A DNA stretch of 64,000 nt from Roseovarius sp. (GCA_027493545.1 JAOSKR010000004.1:310001-374000), one strand, 5' to 3'. Shown: positions 35,569 through 45,466, numbered from the stretch's first letter. Numbers and translations are program-made. Notes: a model not told the origin generated them from the letters alone.

Positions 35569-36970
35569 TCAGTCCTGCCAGGGCCCGTGGTGGCGGCCAC
35601 GCCGCCCGAGCCGCTGAAATCCATGGTGGCCGAACAGGTCACGCTGCGCCTGGATCAAACCGGCGGTGCCGAAGCCCTGGCGCATGCTGTCGTACCATTG
35701 CAACCCAGCCGCCAGTGCCGGCACCGCGTGGCCTGCCGCCACCGCCTGTGACACCACCTGCCGCAGCGCCGGAACCGTCCGGTGCAGGCGTGCGACAAAT
35801 CCGTCGGACAGGATCAGCCGGCCATGGGGCGGATCGGCGCGAAAGGCGCTGGCGATGTCGTCGAGGAGCGCCGACCGCAGGATACAGCCCGCGCGCCAGA
35901 TTTCCGCGATGCGCGCGCCGTCGAGCTGCCAGCCGTATTCGCCGGACGCGGCGGCAAAGATGTCGAACCCCTGCGCGTGGCCAAGGATGCGCGCCGCCAT
36001 TGCCGCATCGGCCAGTACCGCCGGTTCGGGCTCGAACGCCCCGCGCGCGCCGCCGAGCCGCGCCTGAGCGGTTTCGCGCACCGCCTTTTCCGACGACCAG
36101 TTGCGCGCGCCCACCGCCGCCTCGATCATGTTGGCCGACTGGCCGAGGCGCAGCGCCTCGATCACGGTCCAGCCGCCGGTGCCCTTCTGACCGGCGGCGT
36201 CGGTGATCACGTCGACCATCGGATGCCCGGTCTGGGGGTCGGTATGGCCCAGGATTTCGGCGGTGATCCCCAGCAGATAGGCGTTGAGGGGGCCGTCGTT
36301 CCAGCGGCCGAAAAGCGCCCCGATCTCGGACGGGGTCCAGGCCGCACCAAACCGCAGGAGCCCGTACAGATCGGCGATTGCCTGCATCTCGGCGTATTCG
36401 ATGCCGTTATGCACCGTCTTGACGAAATGCCCCGCGCCATCTGGCCCGAGCCGGTCGACGCAGGGCTCGCCCTGATAACGCGCGGCGATGGCCGCGAGCA
36501 TCGGCCTGAGGCGATCCCAGCTCTCCTCGCTGCCTCCCACCATCATCGAAGGACCGTGACGCGCGCCCTCCTCGCCCCCCGAAACCCCCATGCCGACGAA
36601 ATGAATGCCGGTACCCGCAAGCTCGGCCGCGCGGCGGCGGGTGTCGTGGAAATCGGCGTTGCCCGCGTCGATCAGGATATCGCCCGGCGCGAGCAGCGGC
36701 CGCGTCGCCGCGATCATCGCGTCCATCGGCTCGCCCGAGGGGGATCATGAAGAGGATGGCCCGCGGCCGCGCCAGCGCGGCCATGAGACCCTCGAGCCGC
36801 TCATGGGGATGCAGGTTCCGCGTCAGGGCGCCGGCCTCGGCCATGAACGGCGCGAGCCACTCGGCCTCGCGATTGCCGACGGCCACGCGCAGCCCCTTTT
36901 CAGCCATGTTGAGCGCCAGCGCGCTACCCATGGTCCCGAGTCCGTAAACGCCGATCTGAGCCAGCGACAT
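35569..36970 (-). CDS. gnd: 6-phosphogluconate dehydrogenase, decarboxylating (one frameshift)
   Basis: About 467 residues corrected. Oxidative pentose phosphate pathway: 6-phosphogluconate to ribulose 5-phosphate, CO2 and NADPH. N terminus MSLAQIGVYGLGTMGSALAL with the dinucleotide fold; after ILFMIP an extra C in a five-C run (minus strand, near 36737-36741) shifts frame, and SGEPMDAMIAATRPLL continues with DAGNADFHDTRRRAAEL, the catalytic HFVKTVHNGIEYAEMQ, and GTGGWTVIEAL. Ends FQRLGRRGRHHGPWQD. Start at 36970; a start at 36997 (MSGKRGARP) is possible. Confidence 0.93.
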
Positions 36971-37249
36971 CGGCCGTGCGCCCCGCTTGCCTGACATGGC
37001 CTCAGCCTATTGCACTCTGGTCGGGACGCAAGGGCCGGATCCGCCCTGCCCCAACGCCAGCGAACCCGGACCGATTTCACCCGGACCAATCCGGCCCGCG
37101 TGCCGCCGTGCGGCCGTCCGTGAAAACCTCAAACGATCCCGCCCGGGCAGACTACAACTCGACACCGGCACTCACATCGCAGCGGCGCAAGAAAACTGCC
37201 CGCATCCCGAAAGCGGATTTGACCGCCGCGACAGGCGGCGGCAGGCGGC

Positions 37250-38175
37250 TCAGACACCGAGGCACCAGCGCATGATCGCCTTCTGGGCGTGGAGCCGGTT
37301 CTCGGCTTCGTCCCAGATCACCGATTGCGGTCCGTCCATCACCGCGCTGGTGACCTCCTCCTCGCGGTGGGCGGGCAGGCAGTGCATGAAGAGCGCGTCG
37401 GGTTTGGCATGCGCCATCAGCGCCTCGTTGACCTGGTAGCCGCGCAGCAGGTTGTGGCGGCGCTCCTTGGTCGACTGGCTGTCATGCATCGACACCCAGG
37501 TATCGGTGACGACGAGATCGGCGCCCTCGACCGCCCGCGCCGGGTCGCGCTCGATGGTGACGCTGCTGCCGGCGGCGCGCGCCAGGCCGACGAATTCGGC
37601 CTCGGGGTCGAGCGAGGCGGGGCCGGTGAAGGTGAAATCGAAACCGAAGCGCGCGGCCGCGTGCAGCCACGAGGCGCAGACGTTGTTGCCGTCGCCCGAC
37701 CATACCACCTTGCGCCCGGCAATGGGACCGCGATGCTCCTCGTAGGTCATCACGTCGGCCATGATCTGGCAGGGGTGGGTGCGGTCGGTGAGCCCGTTGA
37801 TCACCGGCACGTCGGAATATTCGGCCATCTCGGTCAGCACCGATTCGTCAAAGGTCCGGATCATGATCAGGTCGACATAGCGGCTGAGCACGCGCGCGGT
37901 ATCGGCGATGGTCTCGCCGTGGCCAAGCTGCATCTCGGCGCCCGAGAGCAGCATCGTCTGCCCGCCCATCTGGCGCACGCCGACGTCGAAGCTGACGCGG
38001 GTGCGGGTCGAGGGCTTCTCGAAGATGAGCGCCACCATCCGGTCCGAAAACGGCTGGTCGTCGTCGGGCGCACCGCGCGCGCGCCCGGCCCGGGCAACCT
38101 TCATCGCATCGGCGCGGTCGAGGATTGCCGCAGCGCGGCGGTATCGGTGGTGTGAATGTCGAGAAAATGGCTCAT
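37250..38175 (-). CDS. argF: Ornithine carbamoyltransferase (frameshift near codon 18)
   Basis: About 308 residues. Makes citrulline from ornithine and carbamoyl phosphate in arginine synthesis. Start at 38175: [17 protein letters not shown], then a lost A (CAATCC for CAAATCC, near 38126) shifts the frame before [14 protein letters not shown]. Carbamoyl-phosphate motif [34 protein letters not shown], ornithine loop [11 protein letters not shown] and catalytic [14 protein letters not shown] are all present. Downstream of argD on the same strand with a repeat element between, forming an argD-argF unit usual in this family. Confidence 0.95.
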
Positions 38176-38200
38176 CGCGGTTCTCTTCTTGTGGGGGGGT

Positions 38201-38236
38201 GGGGGCTCTGCCCCCGTCCCGGACCATGTCCGGGAC
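38201..38236. repeat. Twin-hairpin intergenic repeat between argD and argF
   Basis: GGGGG-ctctg-CCCCC (38201-38215) is followed at once by a 9-bp perfect stem GTCCCGGAC-cat-GTCCGGGAC (38216-38236) and then ACTCCCCCGGAGTATTTGGAGGCAAGATGAAG-like flank (given in parts: CCCCCGGAGTATTT at 38238-38251, GGCAAGATGAAG just after). This composite is a well-known dispersed intergenic sequence in Rhodobacteraceae genomes. It may attenuate or stabilise the argD-argF transcript. Confidence 0.75.
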
Positions 38237-38268
38237 TCCCCCGGAGTATTTGGAGGCAAGATGAAGGA

Positions 38269-39461
38269 TCAGGCGGAGGCCTTCTCCGGGGCCGATTCGA
38301 CGCGGGTCGCGGCGGCGTCGAGGCGGGCTATGGCCTCGACGATCTCGTCGTCGGAGATGGTCAGCGGCGGCAGCAGGCGCACCACGTTGTCGGCCGCCGG
38401 CACGGTGATGACGAGCGCATCATAGCCGGCCGTGACCACATCGGCGTTGGGTGCCCGGCACTTGAGCCCCAGCATCAGGCCGGTGCCGCGCACCTCCTCG
38501 AAAACTTGGGGATGTCCGGCCACCGGCCCTTCGAGCTTTTGCCGCAGCAGCCCCGCCTTGCGCCGCACTTCCGACAGGAACTCGGGGTCGGCAATGTGGT
38601 CCATCACCGCGCAGCCCACCGCGCAGCCCAGCGGGTTGCCGCCATAGGTCGACCCGTGGGTGCCGGCGGTCATGGCGCTCGCGGCGGCCTCGGTCGCCAG
38701 CACCGCGCCCAGGGGAAAGCCGCCGCCGATGCCCTTGGCCACCATCATGATATCGGGCGTGATGCCGGCCCATTCATGGGCGAAGAGCCGTCCGGTGCGG
38801 CCCATGCCGCACTGCACCTCGTCGAGGATCAGGAGGATGCCGTGCTGGTCACAGAGCGCGCGCAAACCCCTGAGGCAGGCATCGGGCAACGGACGGATAC
38901 CGCCCTCGCCCTGCACCGGCTCGATCAGGATGGCGGCGGTGGTGTCAGAAATCGCCGCCTCAAGCGCCTCGTTGTCGCCCCAGGGAACCTGGCGGAACCC
39001 GGGAAGGAGCGGGCCGAACCCGCGGGTCATCTTCTCGGTGCCGGCCGCGGCGATGGCGGCCGAGGAGCGGCCATGGAAGGCGCCCTCAAACGCGATGATC
39101 TCGACCCGCTCGGGCTGACCGGCGTCAAAAAAATGCCTGCGCGCCATCTTGACGGCCAGCTCGCACGCCTCGGTGCCGGAATTGGTGAAAAGACCGTATC
39201 GGCAAAGGTCGCCGCCACCAGCCGGTCGGCCAGTTCCTGCTGCTGCGGGATGCGGTAGAGGTTCGAAGTGTGCCAGAGCCGCGCCGCCTGATCGCTCAGT
39301 GCCCTGACCAGCGCCGGATGAGCGTGGCCCAGCGCGTTGACGGCGATCCCCGCGCCGAGATCGAGAAAGCGGCGCCCGTCGGCTTCGATGAGCCAGCTGC
39401 CCTCGCCCGAGACGAAGGTGAGCGGCGCGCGGTTGTAGGTCGGCAGGACGGAGGGGATCAT
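38269..39461 (-). CDS. argD: Acetylornithine aminotransferase (one frameshift)
   Basis: About 397 residues. PLP-dependent transamination of N-acetylornithine in arginine synthesis. Starts [20 protein letters not shown] at 39461 after AAGGATGA. At about 39195 one T is missing from a T run: GTCTTTTCACC should read GTCTTTTTCACC, restoring [20 protein letters not shown]. The rest shows [49 protein letters not shown] (PLP-pocket Asp) and the lysine in [17 protein letters not shown]. Upstream of argF, likely same transcript. Confidence 0.95.
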
Positions 39462-39691
39462 GGCGTCATCCTTCAACTGGAAGCCTTTTGAGTGCCCGAG
39501 GCGAGCGGTCGAGTCAATTGCGGCAGGAAAACCTGGCATGCATCGTGACACGCCGGGATCGAAAGGGTGCGCCGCTCAGCCGCGGCGGCGGCGGCGTCGG
39601 AGCGTGGGATTTCCGGTGCGTTCGATCATGCGGCGCGTTCTAGCGTGGCGGCGCGGCGGGAGAAAGGGAAAAACCGGCGGCTGCCCGCGGT

Positions 39692-40132
39692 TCATCGCGG
39701 CACCAGCGCCTCCAGGGGGTCGTAGAGGCAGCGATCCGAAAACGCCGCCGCGGGCAGGCTGTCGGGCTTGAACCGGATGCCGCCCATCTCGGCCTCGGTG
39801 AAGAAGCGGCGGCGGTTCACAACCCCTTCGGGGTCGTGCCAGCCCGCGTCCAGCGCGCCGGAAACGATCCGGCAGCGAAAGAAAAGATCGACCTGGTGGT
39901 AACTGCCGCCGGGGTCGTGGAACTCGTTGATCAGGCAGGGCGCGCCGACCCTGATGCGAAGGCCGGTTTCCTCCAGCACCTCGCGGGCGAGGTTTTCGGG
40001 CAGCGAAACATGCGGCTCGACCCCGCCGCCGGGGGCGCACCACAGATCGCTCTGCCGCCCCGGATAGGCGTTGACCAGCAAGAGCCGCCGCCGCTCGACG
40101 ATCACCGCGCGCACCGCCAGCCGCACCGTCAT
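39692..40132 (-). CDS. Nudix hydrolase
   Basis: 146 residues, start at 40132 ([20 protein letters not shown]) behind AAAGGGGG. Nudix box [25 protein letters not shown] (G then E, REVLEETG) at roughly residues 34-58, framed by [11 protein letters not shown] and [15 protein letters not shown]. The insertion [20 protein letters not shown] is typical of nucleotide-sugar or NAD-type Nudix enzymes, but the substrate cannot be assigned. Region 39462-39691 between it and argD shows no supported gene. Confidence 0.9.
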   Translation of the reverse strand: MTVRLAVRAVIVERRRLLLVNAYPGRQSDLWCAPGGGVEPHVSLPENLAREVLEETGLRIRVGAPCLINEFHDPGGSYHQVDLFFRCRIVSGALDAGWHDPEGVVNRRRFFTEAEMGGIRFKPDSLPAAAFSDRCLYDPLEALVPR

Positions 40133-40203
40133 CGCGCCCCCTTTCATCCCGCCCTTCCGACGAGGGCTGTTGCAATCGCCACCCCCGCATTATCTCAAGG
40201 AGC

Positions 40204-40926
40204 ATGAAAGCGCTACTCGTTGCCCTCATGCTGTGGCTGCCCGCGCCGGTGCTGGCCGATTGCGTGGTTCTGCTGCATGGACTCGCGCGGACGCAGGACT
40301 CGTTCATCGTCATGGAAGAGGCGCTTCAACTGCAGGGCTATACCACCTTCCGGCCCGATTACCCCTCGACCGAGCTGCGCATCGGCGAATTGGCCGACGA
40401 GACGCTGCCCTACGCCATCCGGGTCTGCGGTGACGCGCGCATCCACTTTGTCACCCATTCGATGGGCGGCATCCTGCTGCGCTACTGGCTGGCCGCCCAC
40501 CGCCCCGAGAACCTGGGCCGCGTGGTCATGCTCGCACCACCCAACCACGGCAGCGAACTGGTTGACGAACTGGGGGGAACCGAGCTCTTCGAGTGGCTCA
40601 ACGGGCCTGCGGCCCAGCAGCTCGGCACCGGCGCGGGCGGGCTTCTCGAAAGCCTGCCGCCAGTCGATTTCGAGCTCGGCGTGATCGCCGGCAACCGCTC
40701 GCTCAACCCCTATTTCTCGATCCTGATCGACGGTCCCGACGACGGCAAGGTCTCGGTCGCCTCGACCCGGGTCGAGGGCATGGCCGACCATATCGTACTG
40801 CCGGTCACCCACACCTTCATGATGAACAACCCGCTGGTCATCGCGCAGGTCGGGGAATTCCTCGCAAACGGTGCCTTCGATCATGATCTGGGATGGAGCG
40901 ATCTGATCCTTCGGGGCGAACCGTGA
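40204..40926 (+). CDS. Exported alpha/beta hydrolase (lipase/esterase-like)
   Basis: 240 residues with a signal peptide ([19 protein letters not shown]). Oxyanion motif [14 protein letters not shown], nucleophile in [19 protein letters not shown] (THSMGG), followed by [19 protein letters not shown] and a late His in [19 protein letters not shown] as the likely catalytic base. This is the LipA-/PGAP1-like family frequently annotated as acetyltransferase/hydrolase; it acts in the periplasm on an ester. Adjacent to but convergent with purK. Confidence 0.88.
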   Translation: MKALLVALMLWLPAPVLADCVVLLHGLARTQDSFIVMEEALQLQGYTTFRPDYPSTELRIGELADETLPYAIRVCGDARIHFVTHSMGGILLRYWLAAHRPENLGRVVMLAPPNHGSELVDELGGTELFEWLNGPAAQQLGTGAGGLLESLPPVDFELGVIAGNRSLNPYFSILIDGPDDGKVSVASTRVEGMADHIVLPVTHTFMMNNPLVIAQVGEFLANGAFDHDLGWSDLILRGEP

Positions 40927-41005
40927 ACCGCGCGCGGGCGAATCGGAGCGGGCGCAGCTGTCGTCGTCGCCCTGGCTGCGGCCCCGCCGACGGATATGGC
41001 CGGGA

Positions 41006-42094
41006 TCACCCTCGGGACAGCGCCTGCACACGGTTGACGTGGCCCATCTTGCGGCCCGGGCGGGTTTCGGCCTTGCCGTAAAGATGGAGCGCGGCATTGG
41101 ATTCGCGCGCGATCCCGGGCACACGGACGACATCCTCGCCGATGAGGTTTTCCATCACCACGTCGGCGTAGCGGCTGCCGTCGCCCAGCGGCCAGCCAGC
41201 CACGGCACGGATGTGCTGCTCGAACTGGTCGATGGCGCAGGCGGCCTGGGTCCAATGGCCGGAATTGTGCACCCTGGGGCGATCTCGTTGACCAGGAGCC
41301 GGGTCTCGGTGACGAAGAGTTCCACCCCCAGAATGCCCACATAGTCGAGCCTGTTGAGGATCTTCCCGGCCAGCAGCACCGCGTCCGCACGCTGGGCGGC
41401 GCTGAGCCGCGCGGGCACGGTGGTGGTGCGCAGGATACCCTCCCGGTGCACGTTCTCGCCGGGGTCGAAACAGGCGACGCTGCCATCGAGCCCACGCGCG
41501 GCGATGACCGAGACCTCGCGGGAGAAATCGACGAACCCCTCCAGGATCGCCGGGCGGCCCGCCATTGCGGCCAGCGCCGCGCAGGCGTCACCGGCGGCAT
41601 CAATCCGCACTGGCCCTTGCCGTCATAGCCGAACCGGCGGGTCTTGAGGATCGCCGGAAAGCCGATCTCCGACAGCGCCTCGGCCAGGTCGGCCTCGTCG
41701 TCCACCGCTGCGAAAGGCGCGGTGGCAAGCCCCAGATCGTTCAGGAATGCCTTTTCCACCAGCCGGTCTGGCTGATGCGCAGCGCCATGCGCCCCGGGCG
41801 CACCGGGCGCTGCCTCTCCAGGACGTCGAGCGCCCGGGTGGGGATATTCTCGAATTCGTAGGTGATGGCGTCGACCATCCCGGCAAAACGCACCAACGCC
41901 TCCGTGTCGTCGTAATCCGCACGGATATGGGAGTGTGCCACATGGGCGGCGGGCGCATCGTCGGCCGGCTCGAAAATGCAGGCCCGGAATCCCAGCCGCG
42001 CGGCGGCAACCGAGAGCATCCGGCCCAGCTGGCCGCCGCCGAGAATGCCGATCGTGGCCCCCGGTGCAAGCGCGGACACGTTTGGCTCAGTCAT
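41006..42094 (-). CDS. purK: N5-carboxyaminoimidazole ribonucleotide synthase (three frameshifts)
   Basis: About 363 codons if corrected. ATP-dependent carboxylation of AIR in purine synthesis, partner of PurE. Start 42094: [20 protein letters not shown], then [20 protein letters not shown]. Frame lost three times by single missing bases: near 41766 (CAGACC for CAGGACC, before [18 protein letters not shown]), near 41609 (CAGTGC for CAGGTGC, before [15 protein letters not shown]), and near 41275 (CCCC for CCCCC, before [20 protein letters not shown]). ATP-grasp features [17 protein letters not shown] and [14 protein letters not shown] are recognisable. Overlaps purE by 8 bp. Confidence 0.93.
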
Positions 42095-42575
42095 CGCCGG
42101 GCACCTCGGGGATCGACGCCGAGAGCGCCGCGCGCCAGGCGTCGAGCCGTTCGGCCAGGGCCGGGTCGGCAGTGGCCGGGATCGCCGCCGCCATCAGCCC
42201 GGCATTGGCGGCGCCGGTCGGGCCGATGGCCATGGTCGCCACCGGATAGCCGCGCGGCATCTGGACGATGGAATAAAGGCTGTCGACGCCCGAAAGCGCG
42301 CGCGTCTGCACCGGCACGCCGATGACCGGCACGCGGGTCTTCGACGCCATCATGCCCGGCAGGTGCGCGGCCCCGCCCGCGCCGGCGATGATCGCCTTGA
42401 GCCCGCGCCCGACGGCGTCGCGGCCATATTCCCAGAGCCGGTCAGGGGTGCGGTGGGCCGAGACGATACGCGCCTCATGGGCCACGCCAAGTTCGTCCAG
42501 CACCTGCGCGGCGTGCTTCATCGTCGCCCAGTCCGACTGGCTGCCCATGACGATGCCAACCTGAATTCCGGCCAT
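42087..42575 (-). CDS. purE: 5-(carboxyamino)imidazole ribonucleotide mutase
   Basis: 162 residues, class I PurE. Rearranges N5-CAIR to CAIR. Signature [18 protein letters not shown] at the N terminus, [37 protein letters not shown] and [21 protein letters not shown] carry the nucleotide-binding and catalytic His residues. Start 42575 (MAGIQVGIV). The stop overlaps the start of purK, so the two are translationally coupled. Confidence 0.97.
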   Translation of the reverse strand: MAGIQVGIVMGSQSDWATMKHAAQVLDELGVAHEARIVSAHRTPDRLWEYGRDAVGRGLKAIIAGAGGAAHLPGMMASKTRVPVIGVPVQTRALSGVDSLYSIVQMPRGYPVATMAIGPTGAANAGLMAAAIPATADPALAERLDAWRAALSASIPEVPGDD

Positions 42576-42636
42576 CTCGCGCCCTCTTGCCACCCGTCCC
42601 GCCGCAGGGAAGGCGCACTATACGAATTGACGGTGG

Positions 42637-42861
42637 CTACGCAATGATGTCGGGGTAGAGCCGGTCCTCGATCCAGGCGATGCGGTCCTTGAGCCGCAGC
42701 TTCTGCTGCTTGAGCCGCTTGATCGTCAGCGGGTCCGAGGTGCCGCGTTCCTGAAGCGCGTGAATTGCCTCGTCGAGGTCGCCGTGCTGGCGCCGGAACT
42801 CCTCGAGTTCGACGCGCAGAACCTCGTCCGATTTCATCGACAGTTCATTGAACATGTTCAT
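42637..42861 (-). CDS. YdcH family protein (DUF465)
   Basis: 74 residues, almost entirely helical: KSDEVLRVELEEFRRQHGDL DEAIHALQ, then SDPLTIKRLKQQKLRLKDRI AWIEDRLYPDIIA. The LKxxKLxLKDxI pattern defines DUF465/YdcH, small coiled-coil hairpins of unknown function. Start 42861; Met at position 3 or 9 could also serve. Located upstream of purE on the same strand and divergent from the Hsp20 gene. Confidence 0.92.
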   Translation of the reverse strand: MNMFNELSMKSDEVLRVELEEFRRQHGDLDEAIHALQERGTSDPLTIKRLKQQKLRLKDRIAWIEDRLYPDIIA

Positions 42862-42927
42862 CCCGGCCGATTCCCCCCGTTGCCTCAGAGTGGCCCAGTC
42901 TAACCCAGCCGCGGGTTTGGCAAAGCT

Positions 42928-42955
42928 CTTGCGCGGTACACCCCCGACCCCATAT
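42928..42955 (+). promoter_or_regulatory. Sigma-32 (RpoH)-type heat-shock promoter for hsp20
   Basis: CTTGCGC at 42928-42934 and CCCCATAT at 42948-42955 are separated by 13 bases, matching the RpoH consensus (CTTG... / CCCCATnT). It lies 74 bp upstream of the small heat-shock gene and points at it, exactly where a heat-shock promoter is expected. Confidence 0.8.
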
Positions 42956-43028
42956 TCGGCTCAGGCCGCGCCGCCTGAAAGGGGCCGGCCACAAACGGAC
43001 CGTCGCTTGATCGAAAAGGACGCACCGC

Positions 43029-43442
43029 ATGACGAAACTATCCCCGGGGTCGCACCCCTACATGCTGGGGTTCGAGCAGCTCGAACGGCTGCTGGAGCGC
43101 AGCGCCAAGTCCGGCAACGAGGGCTATCCCCCCTTTAACATCGAACAGACGTCCGAGGGCAGCTATCGCATCACCCTGGCGGTCGCGGGATTTTCCGAGA
43201 CCGATCTGTCGGTCACGCTGGAGGACCGGCAACTGGTCATCCGCGGCCGGCAGCGGGATGATACCGGCAACCGCGTCTTTTTGCATCGCGGCATCGCCGC
43301 GCGCCAGTTTCAGCGCTCGTTCGTGCTGGCCGATGGCGTCGAGGTGGGCGAGGCGGCTATGGAAAACGGCCTTCTGCACATCGACCTCATGCGCGCCCAA
43401 CCCGAAACGGTGGTGCAGACCATCAAGATAAACAGGGGATAA
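43029..43442 (+). CDS. Hsp20 family small heat-shock protein
   Basis: 137 residues of the IbpA/alpha-crystallin class. The alpha-crystallin domain (about residues 35-125) includes PFNIEQTSEGSYRITLAVAG, LVIRGRQRDD, VFLHRGIAARQFQRSFVLAD and the conserved GLLHIDL; the C-terminal IxI-like motif is TIKI. ATP-independent holdase that keeps unfolding proteins soluble. Expressed from the RpoH-type promoter just upstream; a DUF1150 gene follows 4 bp after its stop, so both should be heat induced. Confidence 0.95.
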   Translation: MTKLSPGSHPYMLGFEQLERLLERSAKSGNEGYPPFNIEQTSEGSYRITLAVAGFSETDLSVTLEDRQLVIRGRQRDDTGNRVFLHRGIAARQFQRSFVLADGVEVGEAAMENGLLHIDLMRAQPETVVQTIKINRG

Positions 43443-43446
43443 CCAG

Positions 43447-43674
43447 ATGGATACCAGATACGATTTCGGCAACGAGTCCGACCGGCCCATCGTCTATGTG
43501 CGCCAGGTCAAGGTCGACGATCTGCCCGAAGAGGTGCGCCAGCAACTGGGCGGGCTGACCACGCTTTACGCCGTGCACGATGCCGAAGGCGAACGCCTGG
43601 CGCTGGTGCGCGACCGGTCGCTGGCCTACATTCTGGCCCGGCAGAACAACCTGGAGCCGGTGGCGGTACACTGA
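43447..43674 (+). CDS. DUF1150 family protein
   Basis: 75 residues, MDTRYDFGNESDRPIVYVRQ followed by DLPEEVRQQLGGLTTLYAVH and ALVRDRSLAYILARQNNLEP. This is DUF1150, a short alphaproteobacterial family almost always encoded immediately after an Hsp20 gene, as here. Function unknown; context suggests a partner or modifier of the heat-shock protein. Confidence 0.92.
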   Translation: MDTRYDFGNESDRPIVYVRQVKVDDLPEEVRQQLGGLTTLYAVHDAEGERLALVRDRSLAYILARQNNLEPVAVH

Positions 43675-43787
43675 ACCCGGCGGGCGCGCCGCCGCACCTT
43701 GCCAAACGGGCCCGCCCCGGCACTGGCCAAGGCGGTGCGCGCCTGCCATATCAGGGCGTGTTCTTTCGCACCGACAAGAGGCCGCCC

Positions 43788-44660
43788 ATGACCCGGATCA
43801 TCACGTCGCTTTCCGAGATATCGGACCGCTACGACACGCTCTTCGTCGATCTCTGGGGTTGTGTCCACAATGGCATCACCGCCTTCCCCGAGGCGGTGGC
43901 GGCGCTGCGCGCCTTTCGCGAGACCGGCGGGGCGGTGGTGCTGCTGACCAACTCGCCGCGCGCCCGCGACCGGGTCGAGCGCCAACTCGACAGCTTCGGC
44001 GTGCCGGATGACTGCTGGGACACCATCGCCACCTCGGGCGACAGCGCGCGCGCGGCGATGTTCCGTGGCGCGGTGGGGCGCAAGGTCTATTTCATCGGAC
44101 AGGATTCGGATCTGAGGTTCTTCGAGCCGCTGCAGGTCGTCGAGGACCCGGTCAAGATCGAACGCGTCCCCCTGCGCGAGGCCGAGGGCATCGTCTGTAC
44201 CGGCCCGTTCGACCCCACCGCCGACCTGGCCGAGAGCCGGCCCGACCTGCTCCATGCCAAGCAGATGGGGCTCAAGCTGCTCTGCGCCAACCCCGATATC
44301 GTCGTCGACCGTGGCGACAGGCGCGAATGGTGCGCCGGAGCGCTGGCGAAGATGTACACCGAGATGGGGGGCGAAAGCCTCTATTTCGGCAAGCCGCACC
44401 CGCCGATCTACGATCTCGCCTATCGCCGGCTTGCGGCACTGGGACGCGACGTGTCGCGCAGCCGTATCCTCGCCATCGGCGACGGCGCGCAGACCGATAT
44501 CGCCGGCGCCATGGGCGAGGACATCGACAGCCTCTTCATTACCGGCGGTCTGGCGGCAGAGGCGACGCGGACGACCGACCAGCCCGACGAAGCCGCGCTC
44601 GAAACATTTCTGCGGGCCGAACAGGTTTCGCCCGACTTTGCCATCGGCCGTTTGCGCTAG
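43788..44660 (+). CDS. TIGR01459-type HAD hydrolase (NagD/4-nitrophenylphosphatase-like)
   Basis: 290 residues. HAD motif I as DTLFVDLWGCVHNGITAFPE; motif II VVLLTNSPR; motif III/IV at YFGKPHPPIYDLAYRRL and ILAIGDGAQTDIAGAMGEDI. The first Asp is followed by LWG rather than DxD, so the second acidic residue of motif I is not a plain DxD; this is characteristic of the family and leaves catalysis uncertain. C2-cap subclass. Start 43788. Precedes a MaoC-type gene with an AT-rich promoter region between. Confidence 0.9.
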   Translation: MTRIITSLSEISDRYDTLFVDLWGCVHNGITAFPEAVAALRAFRETGGAVVLLTNSPRARDRVERQLDSFGVPDDCWDTIATSGDSARAAMFRGAVGRKVYFIGQDSDLRFFEPLQVVEDPVKIERVPLREAEGIVCTGPFDPTADLAESRPDLLHAKQMGLKLLCANPDIVVDRGDRREWCAGALAKMYTEMGGESLYFGKPHPPIYDLAYRRLAALGRDVSRSRILAIGDGAQTDIAGAMGEDIDSLFITGGLAAEATRTTDQPDEAALETFLRAEQVSPDFAIGRLR

Positions 44661-44701
44661 TAAAAATTCGCTTGCCTTTCCGCAGTTGCAAAGTAATAAA
44701 G

Positions 44702-44730
44702 TTGCCGAAAATAGCGTCTCTACGTTATTA
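44702..44730 (+). promoter_or_regulatory. Probable promoter of the MaoC-type gene
   Basis: TTGCCG (44702-44707), 17 bases, TTATTA (44725-44730), inside a markedly AT-rich block (44660-44745) that contrasts with the surrounding DNA. TTGCAA just upstream (about 44683) adds a possible regulator half-site. The start codon is 33 bp downstream behind TGGAGG. Confidence 0.55.
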
Positions 44731-44762
44731 TTATTACAGCTACGGATGTCTTGGAGGGTCGA

Positions 44763-45206
44763 ATGTTGGACAATTTGCCGCGCGGAACCATCACCATCGA
44801 GGAAATCGAGATGGGCATGACCCGCAGCCTGCGCAAGGTGGTGACCGATGCCGACATCGAGATGTTCGCGCAAATCTCGACCGACCGCAACCCGGTGCAT
44901 CTCGATGACGACTATGCCCGCGATACCATCTTCGAGGGACGCATCGCCCACGGCATGCTGACCGCCGGGCTGATCTCGGCGGTGATCGGCGAACAGCTGC
45001 CCGGGCACGGCACCGTCTACATGGGCCAGACGCTGAAATTCCTCGCCCCCGTGCGCCCCGGCGACACGGTCGAGGCCGAGGTCGAGGTCACCGCCATCGA
45101 CCATGGGCGCCGCCGGGTGACGCTCGACTGCCGCTGCAGCGTCGGCGGCCGCAAGGTCCTGGTGGGCGAGGCGACAGTGCTGGCGCCATCGGCGAAATTC
45201 GACTGA
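44763..45206 (+). CDS. MaoC family (R)-specific enoyl-CoA hydratase-like protein
   Basis: 147 residues of hot-dog fold. The catalytic motif sits in FAQISTDRNPVHLDDDYARD with D and H of the D-x4-H pair, then EGRIAHGMLTAGLISAVIG, and FLAPVRPGDTVEAEVEVTAI. Very like PhaJ-type hydratases that convert enoyl-CoA to (R)-3-hydroxyacyl-CoA, possibly for polyhydroxyalkanoate. Start 44763 follows TGGAGG by 6 bases. Monocistronic from the look of its promoter. Confidence 0.9.
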   Translation: MLDNLPRGTITIEEIEMGMTRSLRKVVTDADIEMFAQISTDRNPVHLDDDYARDTIFEGRIAHGMLTAGLISAVIGEQLPGHGTVYMGQTLKFLAPVRPGDTVEAEVEVTAIDHGRRRVTLDCRCSVGGRKVLVGEATVLAPSAKFD

Positions 45207-45282
45207 GACAATCGCACACGGTATCCGGGAATCGGTTTGCATGCTACGGTGGCATCCCGACACCGACGGAGGACCCCACAGG

Positions 45283-45466
45283 ATGGATGCCATCAGGACC
45301 GCCGAATATGCCCGCGCGCTGTTCAGCGCACACGGCGACAGGGCCGAGGCCGAAGCCGCGCAACGGATGCGCGAATGCGAGGAGGCAGGCCGCCCCGACG
45401 AGGCCGGGGGACTGGAAGAAGATCCGCCGCGCCGTCAACGGGATGCGCGGGCCGCGCCAGGGCTGA
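45283..45466 (+). CDS. Small conserved hypothetical protein (one frameshift)
   Basis: About 60 residues if corrected: MDAIRTAEYARALFSAHGDR AEAEAAQRMRECEEAGR PDEAGDWKKIRRAV NGMRGPRQG. In the sequence as given a GGGGG run (near 45407-45412) has one base too many, which turns DWKK into GLEE and makes the frame run on into ribF. The pattern (IRTAEYARALY...HG-KAEAEAAQ...W-IR-AI--MRGP) resembles short proteins seen widely in Rhodobacteraceae; I know of no function. Stop TGA at 45464-45466, 68 bp before ribF. Confidence 0.65.
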
